The notes under the pieces: model-generated
What the model was told of the DNA's origin: nothing
What the model saw: the letters and a program-made list of their open reading frames with translations, nothing else
The model's database searches: none
Origin: Methanocorpusculum sp.
GTDB lineage: Archaea; Halobacteriota; Methanomicrobia; Methanomicrobiales; Methanocorpusculaceae
Length of the DNA stretch: 64,000 bases
Reading direction: 5' to 3'
NCBI GenBank assembly: GCA_017399555.1
Contig: JAFQBW010000014.1
Coordinates: 1-64,000 of the forward strand
In this document: piece by piece, positions 33,067 through 42,700 of the stretch
Layout: every line of letters begins with the position of its first letter
Numbering within the stretch: the stretch's first letter is position 1
Position numbers and translations under genes: made by a program

Positions 33067-33796
33067 TATTCCAGAAAGCCACCCCCGCTACCAATCGCTC
33101 AAAACCCGTGAAAACCTTGTAGCCGCAGCCCATGCAGGCGTTGTCTCTTACGAAGGACTGACCTCGCACGGCAGAGGAGAGGCATTTGACTATCTCTTCG
33201 GTGAAAAAACATCCGCATCTGCCCTCGCCGCAGAAAAACTTGCGGCCGCTGTTCTTCTCGCGGCAAAGCATCCGGTCCTTTCCATCAACGGAAACACTGC
33301 AGCCCTTGCGGCCGCCGAGATTGCGGACCTGCAGAAGGCATCCGGAGCACAGGTTGAGGTGAATCTCTTCCACCGGACCGAAGAGCGTCTGAAAAAGGTA
33401 AACGCGGTTCTCGAAGAGGCAGGCTGTGTTGTCAACCGCGGAGAGGTCGAGCGCTGTGTGCCGCTTCCGCATGACAGAGGACTCTGCTGTCCGGACGGCA
33501 TCGGCTCTGCAGACGTTGTCCTTGTTCCTTTAGAGGATGGAGACCGCTGTGAGGCGCTGGTTCAGATGGGCAAGATTGTCATCACCGTTGACTTAAATCC
33601 GATTGACCGCACCTCGAAGACGGCAACGCTTCCGATTATTGATGAAGTCCGTCGCGCTCTCCCGAACATCGCAGAGGAATGCCGCCGTCTCAAAGCCGCA
33701 GGCGGCGTCTCTCAGATGCCGGAGATTGACAGCCGTGCAATTCTGCAGGCGGCAGTCAATGACATCAAGGAGTTCTTAGACCATGCTCTGGATTGA
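33059..33796 (+). CDS. 4-phosphopantoate-beta-alanine ligase (DUF137)
   Basis: The ATG at 33059 (MSDIPESHPRYQSL) is chosen over an upstream TTG; it overlaps the pantoate kinase gene by 8 nt. Conserved blocks of the archaeal phosphopantothenate synthetase family are SHPRYQSLKTREN, GLTSHGRGEAFDYL, LSINGNTAAL, FHRTEERLKKV, SADVVLVPLEDGDR and DLNPIDRTSKTATLPIIDE. It couples 4-phosphopantoate to beta-alanine with ATP. It is followed, with 14 nt overlap, by the clamp-loader-like gene. Confidence 0.93.
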   Translation: MSDIPESHPRYQSLKTRENLVAAAHAGVVSYEGLTSHGRGEAFDYLFGEKTSASALAAEKLAAAVLLAAKHPVLSINGNTAALAAAEIADLQKASGAQVEVNLFHRTEERLKKVNAVLEEAGCVVNRGEVERCVPLPHDRGLCCPDGIGSADVVLVPLEDGDRCEALVQMGKIVITVDLNPIDRTSKTATLPIIDEVRRALPNIAEECRRLKAAGGVSQMPEIDSRAILQAAVNDIKEFLDHALD

Positions 33797-34769
33797 AAAG
33801 TATCGTCCGCAGAACTTCGAGGAACTTTTAGGTCAGCCTTCCGCGGCAAAACAGCTGCAGGCATATGCGGAAGCAGGAAACCTTCCGCACTTAATGGTTA
33901 TCGGCAGAAGCGGTGTTGGAAAAACCGCGGCTCTGGAGATATTTTCGCAGAACTTCTACACGGAGTCCCCCGCAGAAAACACCACCGTTCTTCCGGTGAG
34001 TGTGATGTTCTCGCAGGGACATACGTACTTTGCAGAGAACGAACGCTTTGCCCATCTGTATCAGAAGGGCAAGTCTGTTCTTGCAAACTTCAAGTACATT
34101 GTAAAGTGGCACGCCTCCTTAAAGCCGCTTTCCGCACCCTTCCGGCTGATTATCTTTGACGGCGCAGGCGATTTGCCGAAGGATGCACAGGCAGCCCTTC
34201 GCCGGATTATGGAGCGGTACAGCCAGACCTGCCGTTTCATCTTCGTGACCAACAGCATTGCTTCCTTAATTGACCCAATCCGCTCCCGCTGTGTGCCGCT
34301 CTACTTCCTTCCGATTGACGATGAGATGATGCTCGCTCACCTCACCCGCATCTTAGAGGCGGAAGGATGCAGCGAACGCGTATCTTCGGATATGTTGGAG
34401 ATGATTGTGCTCGGTGCAAAAGGTGATGTGCGAAAGGCGGTAATGTGGCTTGAACTTGCCGCCTGCTATGGAGTGGATGACCCGCTCGCCCTTTCGCAGA
34501 CAGAAACCGGCTGTATGGCTGATGCCTGTATTCGTGCAATGGCTTCAGGAGATGCAGACAAGGGACGGCAGATTTGCGAGAACCTGCTAATCGAATACGG
34601 GCTTACTGCCGCTGACGTTCTCTCGCTTCTGAGAAAAAGTGTCCGTCCTTATGTGACGCCTGATATCGCCCTTCTGTTCTCGCGGGCTGACATTGCTGTT
34701 CGTGCCGGACAGAATGAGTACCTGCAGATGAATGCCTTTGCGGCAGAACTTTCCGAGATGCTGAGATAA
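33783..34769 (+). CDS. Divergent RFC small-subunit-like AAA+ ATPase
   Basis: 328 residues, full length for an archaeal replication factor C small subunit. It opens WIEKYRPQNFEELLGQ. Walker A GRSGVGKT is at 41-48, the sensor 1 region is RFIFVTNS, and the IRSRC arginine-finger motif is at 166-170. The Walker B box is degenerate: FDGAGDL near residue 125 instead of LDEAD(A/S)L, so the catalytic Glu is missing. Many methanogens carry a second small-subunit paralogue beside RfcS. This one is probably such a subunit, ATP-binding but weakly hydrolysing, within the DNA clamp loader. Its place at the end of a CoA operon with 14 nt overlap is unusual. Confidence 0.82.
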   Translation: MLWIEKYRPQNFEELLGQPSAAKQLQAYAEAGNLPHLMVIGRSGVGKTAALEIFSQNFYTESPAENTTVLPVSVMFSQGHTYFAENERFAHLYQKGKSVLANFKYIVKWHASLKPLSAPFRLIIFDGAGDLPKDAQAALRRIMERYSQTCRFIFVTNSIASLIDPIRSRCVPLYFLPIDDEMMLAHLTRILEAEGCSERVSSDMLEMIVLGAKGDVRKAVMWLELAACYGVDDPLALSQTETGCMADACIRAMASGDADKGRQICENLLIEYGLTAADVLSLLRKSVRPYVTPDIALLFSRADIAVRAGQNEYLQMNAFAAELSEMLR

Positions 34770-34779
34770 GCATCTCACG

Positions 34780-34813
34780 CTTCTTTATATTTTTCAAAAG
34801 CCTACATGTAGGT
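34780..34813 (+). promoter_or_regulatory. TATA box and 12-bp palindrome at a leaderless start
   Basis: TTTATATTTTT (from about 34784) lies roughly 25 bp before the ATG at 34814, so transcription should start at or next to the codon. A perfect palindrome CCTACATGTAGG (34801-34812) sits between them, a position where a bound repressor would block initiation. Confidence 0.5.
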
Positions 34814-35176
34814 ATGACATTAACTCCCAAACAGGCACTTTTACAGTATCATTTAGCCGAGAGATTAAAGCTCGATATCATGATGATTGCTCACCAGTTA
34901 ACGACGATTCCTACCTTAAAGAAGGAGGACAAGCCGGGAGCAAAATATATGCTGGTAACGCTCCTTGACACGTTAAACGCTGAGGTCAAATCCGCGGCTG
35001 CTGCAACCGGCTGTGAGGAGTTCTTAACCGCATCCAAAGGCCTTGACGAGGTAATCGGTCTGGTTGAGACGAACCAGTTCGGTCTTGCATCCGACAACTC
35101 CGGTGCAGCCATGATTCCGATTACGACTGCCGCTGTTGAGGCCTTCGAGGTTCTTGCAGCTGAAGGTCTGCTCTAA
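34814..35176 (+). CDS. Conserved-looking small protein of unknown function
   Basis: 120 residues, soluble, largely helical by composition: LTPKQALLQYHLAERLKLDIMMIAHQLTTIP at the N terminus, and repeated Ala-rich helices ending TTAAVEAFEVLAAEGLL. I recognise no family or catalytic motif. It has its own TATA box and an operator-like palindrome, and its stop is followed directly by the nitroreductase ATG, so the pair is likely co-transcribed. Confidence 0.6.
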   Translation: MTLTPKQALLQYHLAERLKLDIMMIAHQLTTIPTLKKEDKPGAKYMLVTLLDTLNAEVKSAAAATGCEEFLTASKGLDEVIGLVETNQFGLASDNSGAAMIPITTAAVEAFEVLAAEGLL

Positions 35177-35704
35177 ATGGATCCGTCGGAGTTTCAGTCC
35201 TTCCTTGCATCCCGCCGGTCTGTCCGCGAATATGAGGCAGGCGGGATTACTGAGGAGGAGAAGGATTACCTGCTTGCTGCTGCTAGGACTGCACCGTCTG
35301 CAGGAAATCTGGAATCATGGGATGTTGTTATCGTAACGGATGACGGTCAGTTAGAGGAACTGACTGATGCTTCCGGCGGTCAGCATCAGATTTTTGATTC
35401 CGGCTGTGCGTTTGTGGTCTGTGCAAACTATGTCCGCTCGATGTCCCGCTACGGTGACCGCGGAATTTTATACGCACTGCAGGACGCAACGATTGCTGCG
35501 ACCTACATGATGCTTGCTGCCCACGCAATCCGTCTGCATACCTGCTGGGTCGGGCAGTTTGATGATGAGGCAGTAAAAGAAATCCTTGACCTGCCAACCC
35601 ATCTGCGCCCTGCTGTTATCCTGACGGTTGGAATCGGCATGCCGCCGCATGCATCCCCTGAGCGGATGGATGCAGAAGAGCATGCACACTATGATATCTG
35701 GTGA
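35177..35704 (+). CDS. Nitroreductase-family FMN oxidoreductase
   Basis: 175 residues with the nitroreductase N-terminal signature ASRRSVREYEAGGITEEE and RTAPSAGNLESWDVV (FMN contact), YALQDATIAATYMMLAAHAIRLHTCWVG in the middle, and VGIGMPPHASPER near the end. It is somewhat short, as is typical of the archaeal subgroup. Members use FMN and NAD(P)H or reduced F420; the substrate here is unknown. It immediately follows the small unknown gene with no gap. Confidence 0.88.
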   Translation: MDPSEFQSFLASRRSVREYEAGGITEEEKDYLLAAARTAPSAGNLESWDVVIVTDDGQLEELTDASGGQHQIFDSGCAFVVCANYVRSMSRYGDRGILYALQDATIAATYMMLAAHAIRLHTCWVGQFDDEAVKEILDLPTHLRPAVILTVGIGMPPHASPERMDAEEHAHYDIW

Positions 35705-35752
35705 GATTTTCTCACTTCCTTTTTTGCAGACTCTGTCTCAAGAGTTTTTTTG
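35701..35752 (+). terminator. Hairpins and T-tracts after the nitroreductase gene
   Basis: Two short hairpins in series: GTGAG-ATTTT-CTCAC (35701-35715), followed by TTCCTTTTTT, and ACTCT/AGAGT (35730-35745), followed by a run of seven T. Both fit archaeal T-rich termination for the upstream operon. Confidence 0.55.
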
Positions 35753-35869
35753 ACACTGTATCTTTTAAAACAGATGTCTCTGATACGAATTTGCCAAAAC
35801 ACCTGTTTTCCTTTCGTAGAATCTGCCGGAAATCCTGCGTCAGATTAAGGATTAATATTATTATCTTTG

Positions 35870-35925
35870 CCGTCCATTAATATAAGGAGAAGCCGTCAAT
35901 ATAATTTGATGGAGGTTTTCGACAT
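35870..35925 (+). promoter_or_regulatory. Promoter and ribosome binding site of hppA
   Basis: ATTAATATAAGG (about 35876-35887) is TATA-like. A good Shine-Dalgarno GGAGGT (about 35911-35916) lies 9 nt before the ATG at 35926. Confidence 0.5.
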
Positions 35926-38010
35926 ATGGACTTAGTATATCTTGTTCCAGTTTGTGCCGTAATCGGCCTTCTCTTCGCCCTTTACTCCTTCTCTGTTGTA
36001 AAGAAGGAGAAAGTGGAAGATCAGAAAATGATCAAGATTGCAGACGCTATTCACCTTGGCGCCCGCGTCTTCCTGAAGAGCCAGTACAAAGCTATCGCAG
36101 CTTTTGCAATTGTCGTCGCCATTATCCTCGCAGTGCTTATTGCACCAATTAACGCACTCTGCTACCTCATTGGTGCAGCACTCTCTATGTGCGCAGGATA
36201 CATTGGAATGACCAGTGCAACCAAAGCAAACGTTAGAACCACCAACGCAGCAAAACGCGGTATCGCAGCAGCAGTTAAGGTCTCCTTCGCATCCGGATCC
36301 GTCATGGGTATGTCCGTCGTCGGTCTTGGATTACTCGGTCTTTCTGCACTCTTCATCATCCTCGTCATCGTCTTCGGCGGATTTGGTGACTTAACCGCAG
36401 TCAATGCAGTCGTTTCCGCAATGGCATCATTTGGTTTTGGTGCATCCTCTGTCGCACTCTTTGCACGTGTCGGCGGCGGTATCTTCACCAAGGCAGCAGA
36501 TGTCGGTGCTGACCTCGTCGGTAAAGTCGAGGCAGGTATTCCGGAAGATGACCCGAGAAACCCAGCTGTTATCGCAGACAATGTCGGTGACAACGTCGGT
36601 GATGTCGCAGGAATGGGCGCAGACTTATTCGAGTCCTACGTCGGTTCCATCATTGCAGCAATGGCACTCGGAGGAGCAGCAGCATTATTCGCAGCAACCA
36701 CCTACGGTGAGACTCTCGATGCACTCGCACTCATCCTCCTTCCGATGTTCATCTCTGCATTCGGTATCATTGCAGCAATCATTGGAACTCTGTTCGTCAG
36801 AACCTCCAAGAACGAATCCTCTGCAATTCACAAGGCATTCAACACCGGAACCATCATTGCAATCATCGTTTCCCTCCTTGGAACCTATGCATTCACCAGC
36901 TTCCTCCTCTACGGCAACTTCACCATGATCACCATGGGTGCAGGATGCCTTGGTATGGGTATCTGGTTCGCAACCATCGCAGGTCTTGTCGGCGGATTCG
37001 CAATTGGTCTCATCACTGAGTACTACACCTCCTTCGACTACAAGCCGACCAAGAAGATCGCAGAGTCCTGTCAGACCGGAGCTGCAACCGACATTATCAG
37101 CGGTTTCGCAAAGGGAATGGAATCTACCATCTGGCCAGTCTTAATCATCTCTGTTGCAATCTTCATCGCATACAACTTCGCAGGTATGTACGGTATCGGT
37201 ATCGCAGCAGTCGGTATGCTCTCTACTCTTGGTATCTCCCTTGCAGTTGATGCATACGGTCCGGTCGCAGACAATGCAGGCGGTATTGCTGAGATGTCCC
37301 ACCAGGACCCGAAGGTTCGTGAGATCACTGACACCCTTGACGCAGTCGGAAACACCACTGCAGCAATCGGTAAGGGATTCGCAATCGGATCTGCAGCACT
37401 CACTGGTCTTGCACTCTTCAGTGCATACTCTCTTGCAGTCGGTATCGAAGCAATCGATATCTTAAACACCAGCGTCTTTATCGGTATTCTCATCGGCGGT
37501 ATGCTTCCGTTCCTCTTCTCTGCACTCACTATGACCGCAGTCGGTTCCGCAGCAGAGAAGGTTGTCGTTGAAGTCCGCAACCAGTTCAAGAACATTAAGG
37601 GATTAATGGAAGGAACTGCAGATCCGGACTACGAGTCCACCATTAAGATCTGTACTACCTCTGCAATCAAGAAGATGATTGCACCGGGTGTCCTTGCAAT
37701 CGTTGCACCAATCGCAGTCGGTCTTATCTTAGGCCCGCTCGCACTCGGCGGTCTCTTAGTCGGTTCCCTTGTATCCGGTTTCCTCCTTGCTATCACTATG
37801 GCAAACGCAGGCGGAGCATGGGACAATGCAAAGAAGTTTGTTGAACTCGGTAACTACGGTGGAAAGGGCTCTGAGGCTCACAAGGCAGCAGTTGTAGGTG
37901 ACACTGTTGGAGATCCGTTCAAGGATACCTCCGGTCCGTCCATCAACATTCTGATTAAGCTTATGTCTATGATTGCACTGGTTTTCGTTCCAGTCATTCT
38001 GATGTTATAA
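35926..38010 (+). CDS. hppA: Membrane-bound ion-pumping pyrophosphatase
   Basis: 694 residues with about 16 hydrophobic segments. The pyrophosphate/Mg site DDPRNPAVIADNVGDNVGD and the second acidic cluster near the C terminus (GDTVGDPFKDTSGPS) are intact. The motif GNTTAAIGKGFAIGSA, with Ala where K+-independent enzymes have Lys, places it in the K+-dependent group, which in methanogens such as Methanosarcina includes Na+ pumps. It would hydrolyse PPi from biosynthesis while exporting Na+ (or H+). Monocistronic, with its own promoter and terminator. Confidence 0.95.
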   Translation: MDLVYLVPVCAVIGLLFALYSFSVVKKEKVEDQKMIKIADAIHLGARVFLKSQYKAIAAFAIVVAIILAVLIAPINALCYLIGAALSMCAGYIGMTSATKANVRTTNAAKRGIAAAVKVSFASGSVMGMSVVGLGLLGLSALFIILVIVFGGFGDLTAVNAVVSAMASFGFGASSVALFARVGGGIFTKAADVGADLVGKVEAGIPEDDPRNPAVIADNVGDNVGDVAGMGADLFESYVGSIIAAMALGGAAALFAATTYGETLDALALILLPMFISAFGIIAAIIGTLFVRTSKNESSAIHKAFNTGTIIAIIVSLLGTYAFTSFLLYGNFTMITMGAGCLGMGIWFATIAGLVGGFAIGLITEYYTSFDYKPTKKIAESCQTGAATDIISGFAKGMESTIWPVLIISVAIFIAYNFAGMYGIGIAAVGMLSTLGISLAVDAYGPVADNAGGIAEMSHQDPKVREITDTLDAVGNTTAAIGKGFAIGSAALTGLALFSAYSLAVGIEAIDILNTSVFIGILIGGMLPFLFSALTMTAVGSAAEKVVVEVRNQFKNIKGLMEGTADPDYESTIKICTTSAIKKMIAPGVLAIVAPIAVGLILGPLALGGLLVGSLVSGFLLAITMANAGGAWDNAKKFVELGNYGGKGSEAHKAAVVGDTVGDPFKDTSGPSINILIKLMSMIALVFVPVILML

Positions 38011-38414
38011 GCTGATACTTCAGAATAAACCCAATTTATTTTTTGAGGATTTCTTAAAACCTCAATTTCTTCCTGTAAGTTATTTTCGCGTTTCTCTTCG
38101 TGCAGCTTTCGCGGGAAAATACACCCCTACACATGAGATGGACAAACTGCTGGAAAAATCACTAACTCAAAACAGACATCAACCATTCTAAAGAAGGAAG
38201 TTTGCATTCTTTCTGACTGGTGCTTTCAATGCATATCATGGATTCTCTCATAGAGAGGAGTTATCCAGTGTTTCCTTCTTTTCTTCTTCATTTCTTTCAG
38301 GTTTTTCTTTCACCTCCAAACAAATAATATGTTGTTCGGTATTGTTAAACTATGTCCTGAAAAATTAAGGAAACTTCTAAAAAACCGAAAATAAAAGGAG
38401 GAGAGATGCCCTGT
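38011..38414. other. Intergenic region, no gene seen
   Basis: AT-rich spacer between convergent genes. A hairpin TGAGG/CCTCA (about 38044-38066) followed by pyrimidine-rich DNA is a probable terminator for hppA. A CTCTC-ATA-GAGAG mini-hairpin lies near 38246. I see no open frame, tRNA or clear repeat in the rest. Confidence 0.5.
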
Positions 38415-39641
38415 TTACGGCATCTGCTTGACTGCTTTTGCAATCTCCTGACCAAGCTTGAAGAACATCTCCTTGTCCTCAGCCTGCGGGCGGTAGGTGA
38501 ACTCAACCGGCTCATGCCAGATTTCGATTCCTGCCTTCTGCATCAGCTCAGTGATGACCTTCGGTGCACCTCCCTTACCGCCGTTGGAGCCGAATGCGAA
38601 ACCAATCTTCTTCTGTGCCTGCTTGCCTGGTCTGATACCTGCAAGGTAGTACAGGAATCCTGCAACGGTCGGCAGCGGATAGTCCTCAAGAGTTGGGGAA
38701 CCGACGATGACTGCTTTGGAGTCTAAGATGTCGCGGACAACATCAGAGCGGTGGACACCTTCGTATCTGCCGTCTTTGAGTAAATCGAACTTAACCTCGA
38801 CACCCTCGGAGATTGCTCCCTCTGCGATGTACTGTGCGGCAGTACCGGTGGAGTAGTGCATGGTGTCGTAGACGATGGTAATCTTGTTCTTGGAAACACC
38901 GTTTGCCCATGCAACATATGCGTTGATGATGTCTGCTGCGTGGCTTCTCCAGATAATACCGTGGGATGGTGCAATCATCTCGATTGGGACACCAAGTTCA
39001 GTGACCTCACCGAGTTTCTTTAAGACCTTCGGGGAAAGCGGGACAATTAAGTTTGCAACGAACTTTGCTGCGTGCTCCATTGCCTCGTCGATACCAAGCT
39101 CATCATCGAAGCGTGCACTGGATGCAATGTGCTGTCCGAACGCATCATTCGGGAAGAGCACTTTGTCTTCTCCAAGGTAGGTGAACATGGAATCCGGCCA
39201 GTGGAGGAACGGTGCCTCGAGGAAAGTTAAGGTCTTGCCGCCGAGCTCAAGGGCTTCTAAGTTCTTGATGGTGTGGATGTTCCAGTCCTTGGTGTCATAG
39301 TGGCGTGCAAATCCTTTCTTTGCAATCTCGGTCATATAGATCGGCACATTCGGGAGCTTCTTTGCCAGCATCGGCAGAGATCCGGAGTGGTCGATTTCGA
39401 TGTGGTTTGCAACGATATAGTCAATCTTCTCGAGCGGGATAACAGACTCGATACGCTCAATCATCTGCCACTCGTGTCCCGGATAGGTACCGTCGATTAA
39501 GGCAACCTTCTCTCCTAAAACAAGGTATGCGTTATAGGTGGTTCCAGGGAGTGTGTATCCGTGGTAGTCTCTGATATTCCAGTCGATAGCGCCTACCCAG
39601 TAAACGCCTTCTTTAATCTTTACTGCCTGTAACATACTCAT
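38415..39641 (-). CDS. fprA: Flavodiiron protein, F420H2 oxidase type
   Basis: The start at 39641 (MSMLQAVKIKEGVYWVG) is preferred over one 21 codons upstream. A TATA box TATATAAC at about 39660 lies 20-25 nt away, which fits a leaderless transcript. The N-terminal metallo-beta-lactamase domain has the di-iron ligands HIEIDHSGS. The C-terminal flavodoxin domain begins TIVYDTMHYSTGTAAQYI. Methanogen FprA reduces O2 to water with reduced F420, protecting the cell from oxygen. At 408 residues the length is right for the two-domain form without extra rubredoxin. Divergent from ileS. Confidence 0.92.
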   Translation of the reverse strand: MSMLQAVKIKEGVYWVGAIDWNIRDYHGYTLPGTTYNAYLVLGEKVALIDGTYPGHEWQMIERIESVIPLEKIDYIVANHIEIDHSGSLPMLAKKLPNVPIYMTEIAKKGFARHYDTKDWNIHTIKNLEALELGGKTLTFLEAPFLHWPDSMFTYLGEDKVLFPNDAFGQHIASSARFDDELGIDEAMEHAAKFVANLIVPLSPKVLKKLGEVTELGVPIEMIAPSHGIIWRSHAADIINAYVAWANGVSKNKITIVYDTMHYSTGTAAQYIAEGAISEGVEVKFDLLKDGRYEGVHRSDVVRDILDSKAVIVGSPTLEDYPLPTVAGFLYYLAGIRPGKQAQKKIGFAFGSNGGKGGAPKVITELMQKAGIEIWHEPVEFTYRPQAEDKEMFFKLGQEIAKAVKQMP

Positions 39642-39766
39642 TTTGTTTGTTGTAACAGTGTTATATATTCTTCTGTCGCGGCACAGCACTAAATGAGCGT
39701 TCAACCCTAAGGCAATTACTTTCTATAAGTAACACCAATATATAGAGACATATTCGTGGGGAATAC
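39642..39766. promoter_or_regulatory. Divergent promoter region of fprA and ileS
   Basis: A TATA box for each direction is visible: TATATAAC on the minus strand at about 39660, and AATATATAGAG on the plus strand at about 39738. Between them lies a palindrome TTACTT-TCTAT-AAGTAA (39716-39732), a possible regulator site. Confidence 0.45.
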
Positions 39767-42700
39767 ATGAAAGAAGTATCAGAAAGCTATGTCCCGAAAA
39801 ACGTCGAGGCGGAAGTCCGTGCGTACTGGGAAGAAAATAACACTTATCGCGAAACCAGAAAACTCCGTGAGGCAGGAAAGCCGTGGCTCTTCGTCGACGG
39901 TCCGCCGTACACCACCGGTTACATCCACTTAGGAACTGCCTGGAACAAAATCTTAAAGGATGCCATCATCCGCTACCGCTCCATGACCGGCAGAAACATC
40001 ATTGAGCGTGCCGGATATGACATGCACGGTCTCCCGATTGAGGTCAAGGTCGAAGAGAAACTCGGCTTCAAGAACAAGGCTGATATCGAAGAGTACGGTG
40101 TTGCCAAATTCATCGAAGAGTGCCGCGAGTTCGCCTTAACCCACAAAGACTTGATGAGCGACCAGTTCAAGGAAATCGGTACCTGGATGGATTTCGACGA
40201 TCCGTATCAGACCGTTGACAAAGGATACATCGAGGCCGCCTGGTACACCTTAAAGAAGTGTGCCGACAAGGGATACCTGGAACGCGGAAGCCGTGTTGTC
40301 AACTGGTGTCCGAGATGCGGAACAGCAATTGCCGACGCTGAAGTCGAGTACGCTGATGAAACCGATCCGTCCATCTTCGTCAAGTTCCCGATTGAGGGAG
40401 CAGAAAACGAGTACCTTGTTATCTGGACCACTACCCCGTGGACACTTCCTGCCAACGTCGCTGTTGCAGTTGGTGAGGAGTTCGTCTATGCAAAGTGCCG
40501 TGCAGAAAAGGACGGAAAAACAGAAGACCTCTGGATTGCCAAAGACTTAGCAGAACAGATCTTAAAGTATGGTAAATACCAGAAGTTCGACATCATTGAG
40601 ACCAAGACCGGAGCAGAACTTGCGGGCACCAAATACGTATCCCCACTCGCATCCCAGGTTCCGCTGCAGGCAGGCATCGAGCACAAAGTTGTCGTTGCAG
40701 ACTATGTCGCCCTCGAAAACACCGGTATGGTCCACATCGCACCGGGACACGGATGGGATGACTACCTCGTCGGTCAGAAGTACGGTCTCCCGATTATCTG
40801 CCCGGTTGACGGAAACGGAAACTTTACTGCAGAAGCCGGTATCTTCGAAGGAAAATACGTCAAAGACCCGGCAACCAATGATGAGGTCATCAAAGAGCTT
40901 GGTGACTATATGCTTGCGGTCCGCAAGATTACCCACCGCTACGGACACTGCTGGAGATGTAAGACGCCGATTATTTACCGTGCAACCTCCCAGTGGTTCT
41001 TAAAGGTTAAGGAAGTCAAAGACCAGATGCTCAAAGAGATTGCAGAAGAGGTCACCTGGATGCCGGACTGGGCAGGTTCGGCCCGCTTCCACGACTGGAT
41101 TGCCGAAGCACGCGACTGGTGTATTTCCCGCCAGAGATACTGGGGTATTCCAATCCCGGTCTGGGTGTGCCCGAAGTGTAACAAATATCATGTTGTCGGA
41201 AGCTACGAAGAGCTCGAGACCTTATCCGGTCAGAAGATGTTTGACCCGCACAGACCGTATGTTGATGAGATTACGCTCCCGTGCGAATGCGGCGGTCAGA
41301 TGCAGAGAGTGCCGGATATCTTTGATGTCTGGTATGACTCCGGTGTCGCCTCCTGGGCAACCTTACGCTTCCCGGAGAAGACCGAGGACTTCGAGAAGTA
41401 CTGGCCGGCAGACATGATTCTGGAAGGTCAGGACCAGACCCGCGGATGGTTCTACTCGATGCTTGCGCTCTCTACAATGGCATTTGGAAAGTCTCCGTAC
41501 AAGTCTGTCTTGATGCACGGTTTCGCTCTTGATGCAAACGGCAAGAAGATGAGCAAGAGTTTAGGAAACGTCGTAACTCCGGAGGATGTTATCGCAAACT
41601 ACGGTGTTGATGTTATGCGTCAGTACATCTTCTCCGCATCCGCACCATGGGATGACCTGCGTTTCTCCTACGAGGGTATCAAGACGACTCTTCGTATGTT
41701 CAACGTCTTATGGAACGTTTACAAGTTCCCGCTGCCATACATGGCGCTCGACGGCTTTGTTCCAAAGGAAGTTGACGGCAAGTGGGACCCGAGTGTTGTC
41801 GAGGACCACATTGCAGAGTTCGGCCGCGAGGACAGATGGCTTATCTCCCGCGTGAACTCCCTTGCAGAGCAGGTTACCAAAGAGATGGAAGCAGGAAACC
41901 TTCACCGTGCAACCAGACCAATCTCCACCTTCGTTCTCGACGAGCTTTCCCGCTGGTATGTGCAGCTGGTCAGACCAAGAATGTGGCTCGAGGAGGATTC
42001 TGTCTCCAAGGTTCAGGCATATGAGACGATGTACTATGTGCTTCGCAGACTCATTACCATCATGGCTCCGTTCGCACCGTTCGTCTGCGAGAAGATGTAC
42101 CAGAACCTGAAATGTGCAGGCGAAGTTCCGTCCGTTCACATGCAGGACTGGTTCGCCGGACGCGAAGAGCTCCGTGATGCTGTTCTTGAAAAGGAGATGG
42201 AGCTTATCCAGTCCTTCGATGAGGCTGTGGCAAACGCCCGCCAGAACGGTAAGAGAAAGGGACGCTGGCCGGTCTTAGAGGTTGTCGTGGCAACCGAGTC
42301 CGATGAAGTTCTTGATGCAGTAGCCGCCATGAATGATATGGCATGCGAGCGTGCAAATGCACGCGCTGTCTCTGCTGTCAAGGGTGTCTGGGACAAATTA
42401 GAGTGGACTGCAGTTCCGACCATGAAGGCAATCGGTAAGCAGTTCGGCCGCGACGGTCCGAAGGTGAAGGCATTCATCGAAAACAGCAACGGCAGTGAAC
42501 TGAAGGCAGCTCTTGTCCGCGACGGAAAGATTGCTTTCTCCGAAGGCGAGTTCTCCTGTGAACTGACCGAAGAGCACATGACCTTTACCGAGCGTATGCC
42601 GGAGAACATCTTCTCTTCCCCGATGCAGGACGCAACGGTTTACGTCAACGTCACCTTAACGCCGGAGCTTGAGTCCGACGGATACTCCAGAGAAGTTATC

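Noticed and set aside
36162-36593. Long antisense frames across hppA, ileS, polB and other highly expressed genes
   Set aside because: These are mirror effects of codon bias in strongly conserved genes on the other strand.
38011-38414. Search for a structured RNA gene in the 400-bp spacer
   Set aside because: Only small hairpins and pyrimidine-rich tracts seen; nothing resembling SRP RNA, RNase P RNA or a riboswitch.
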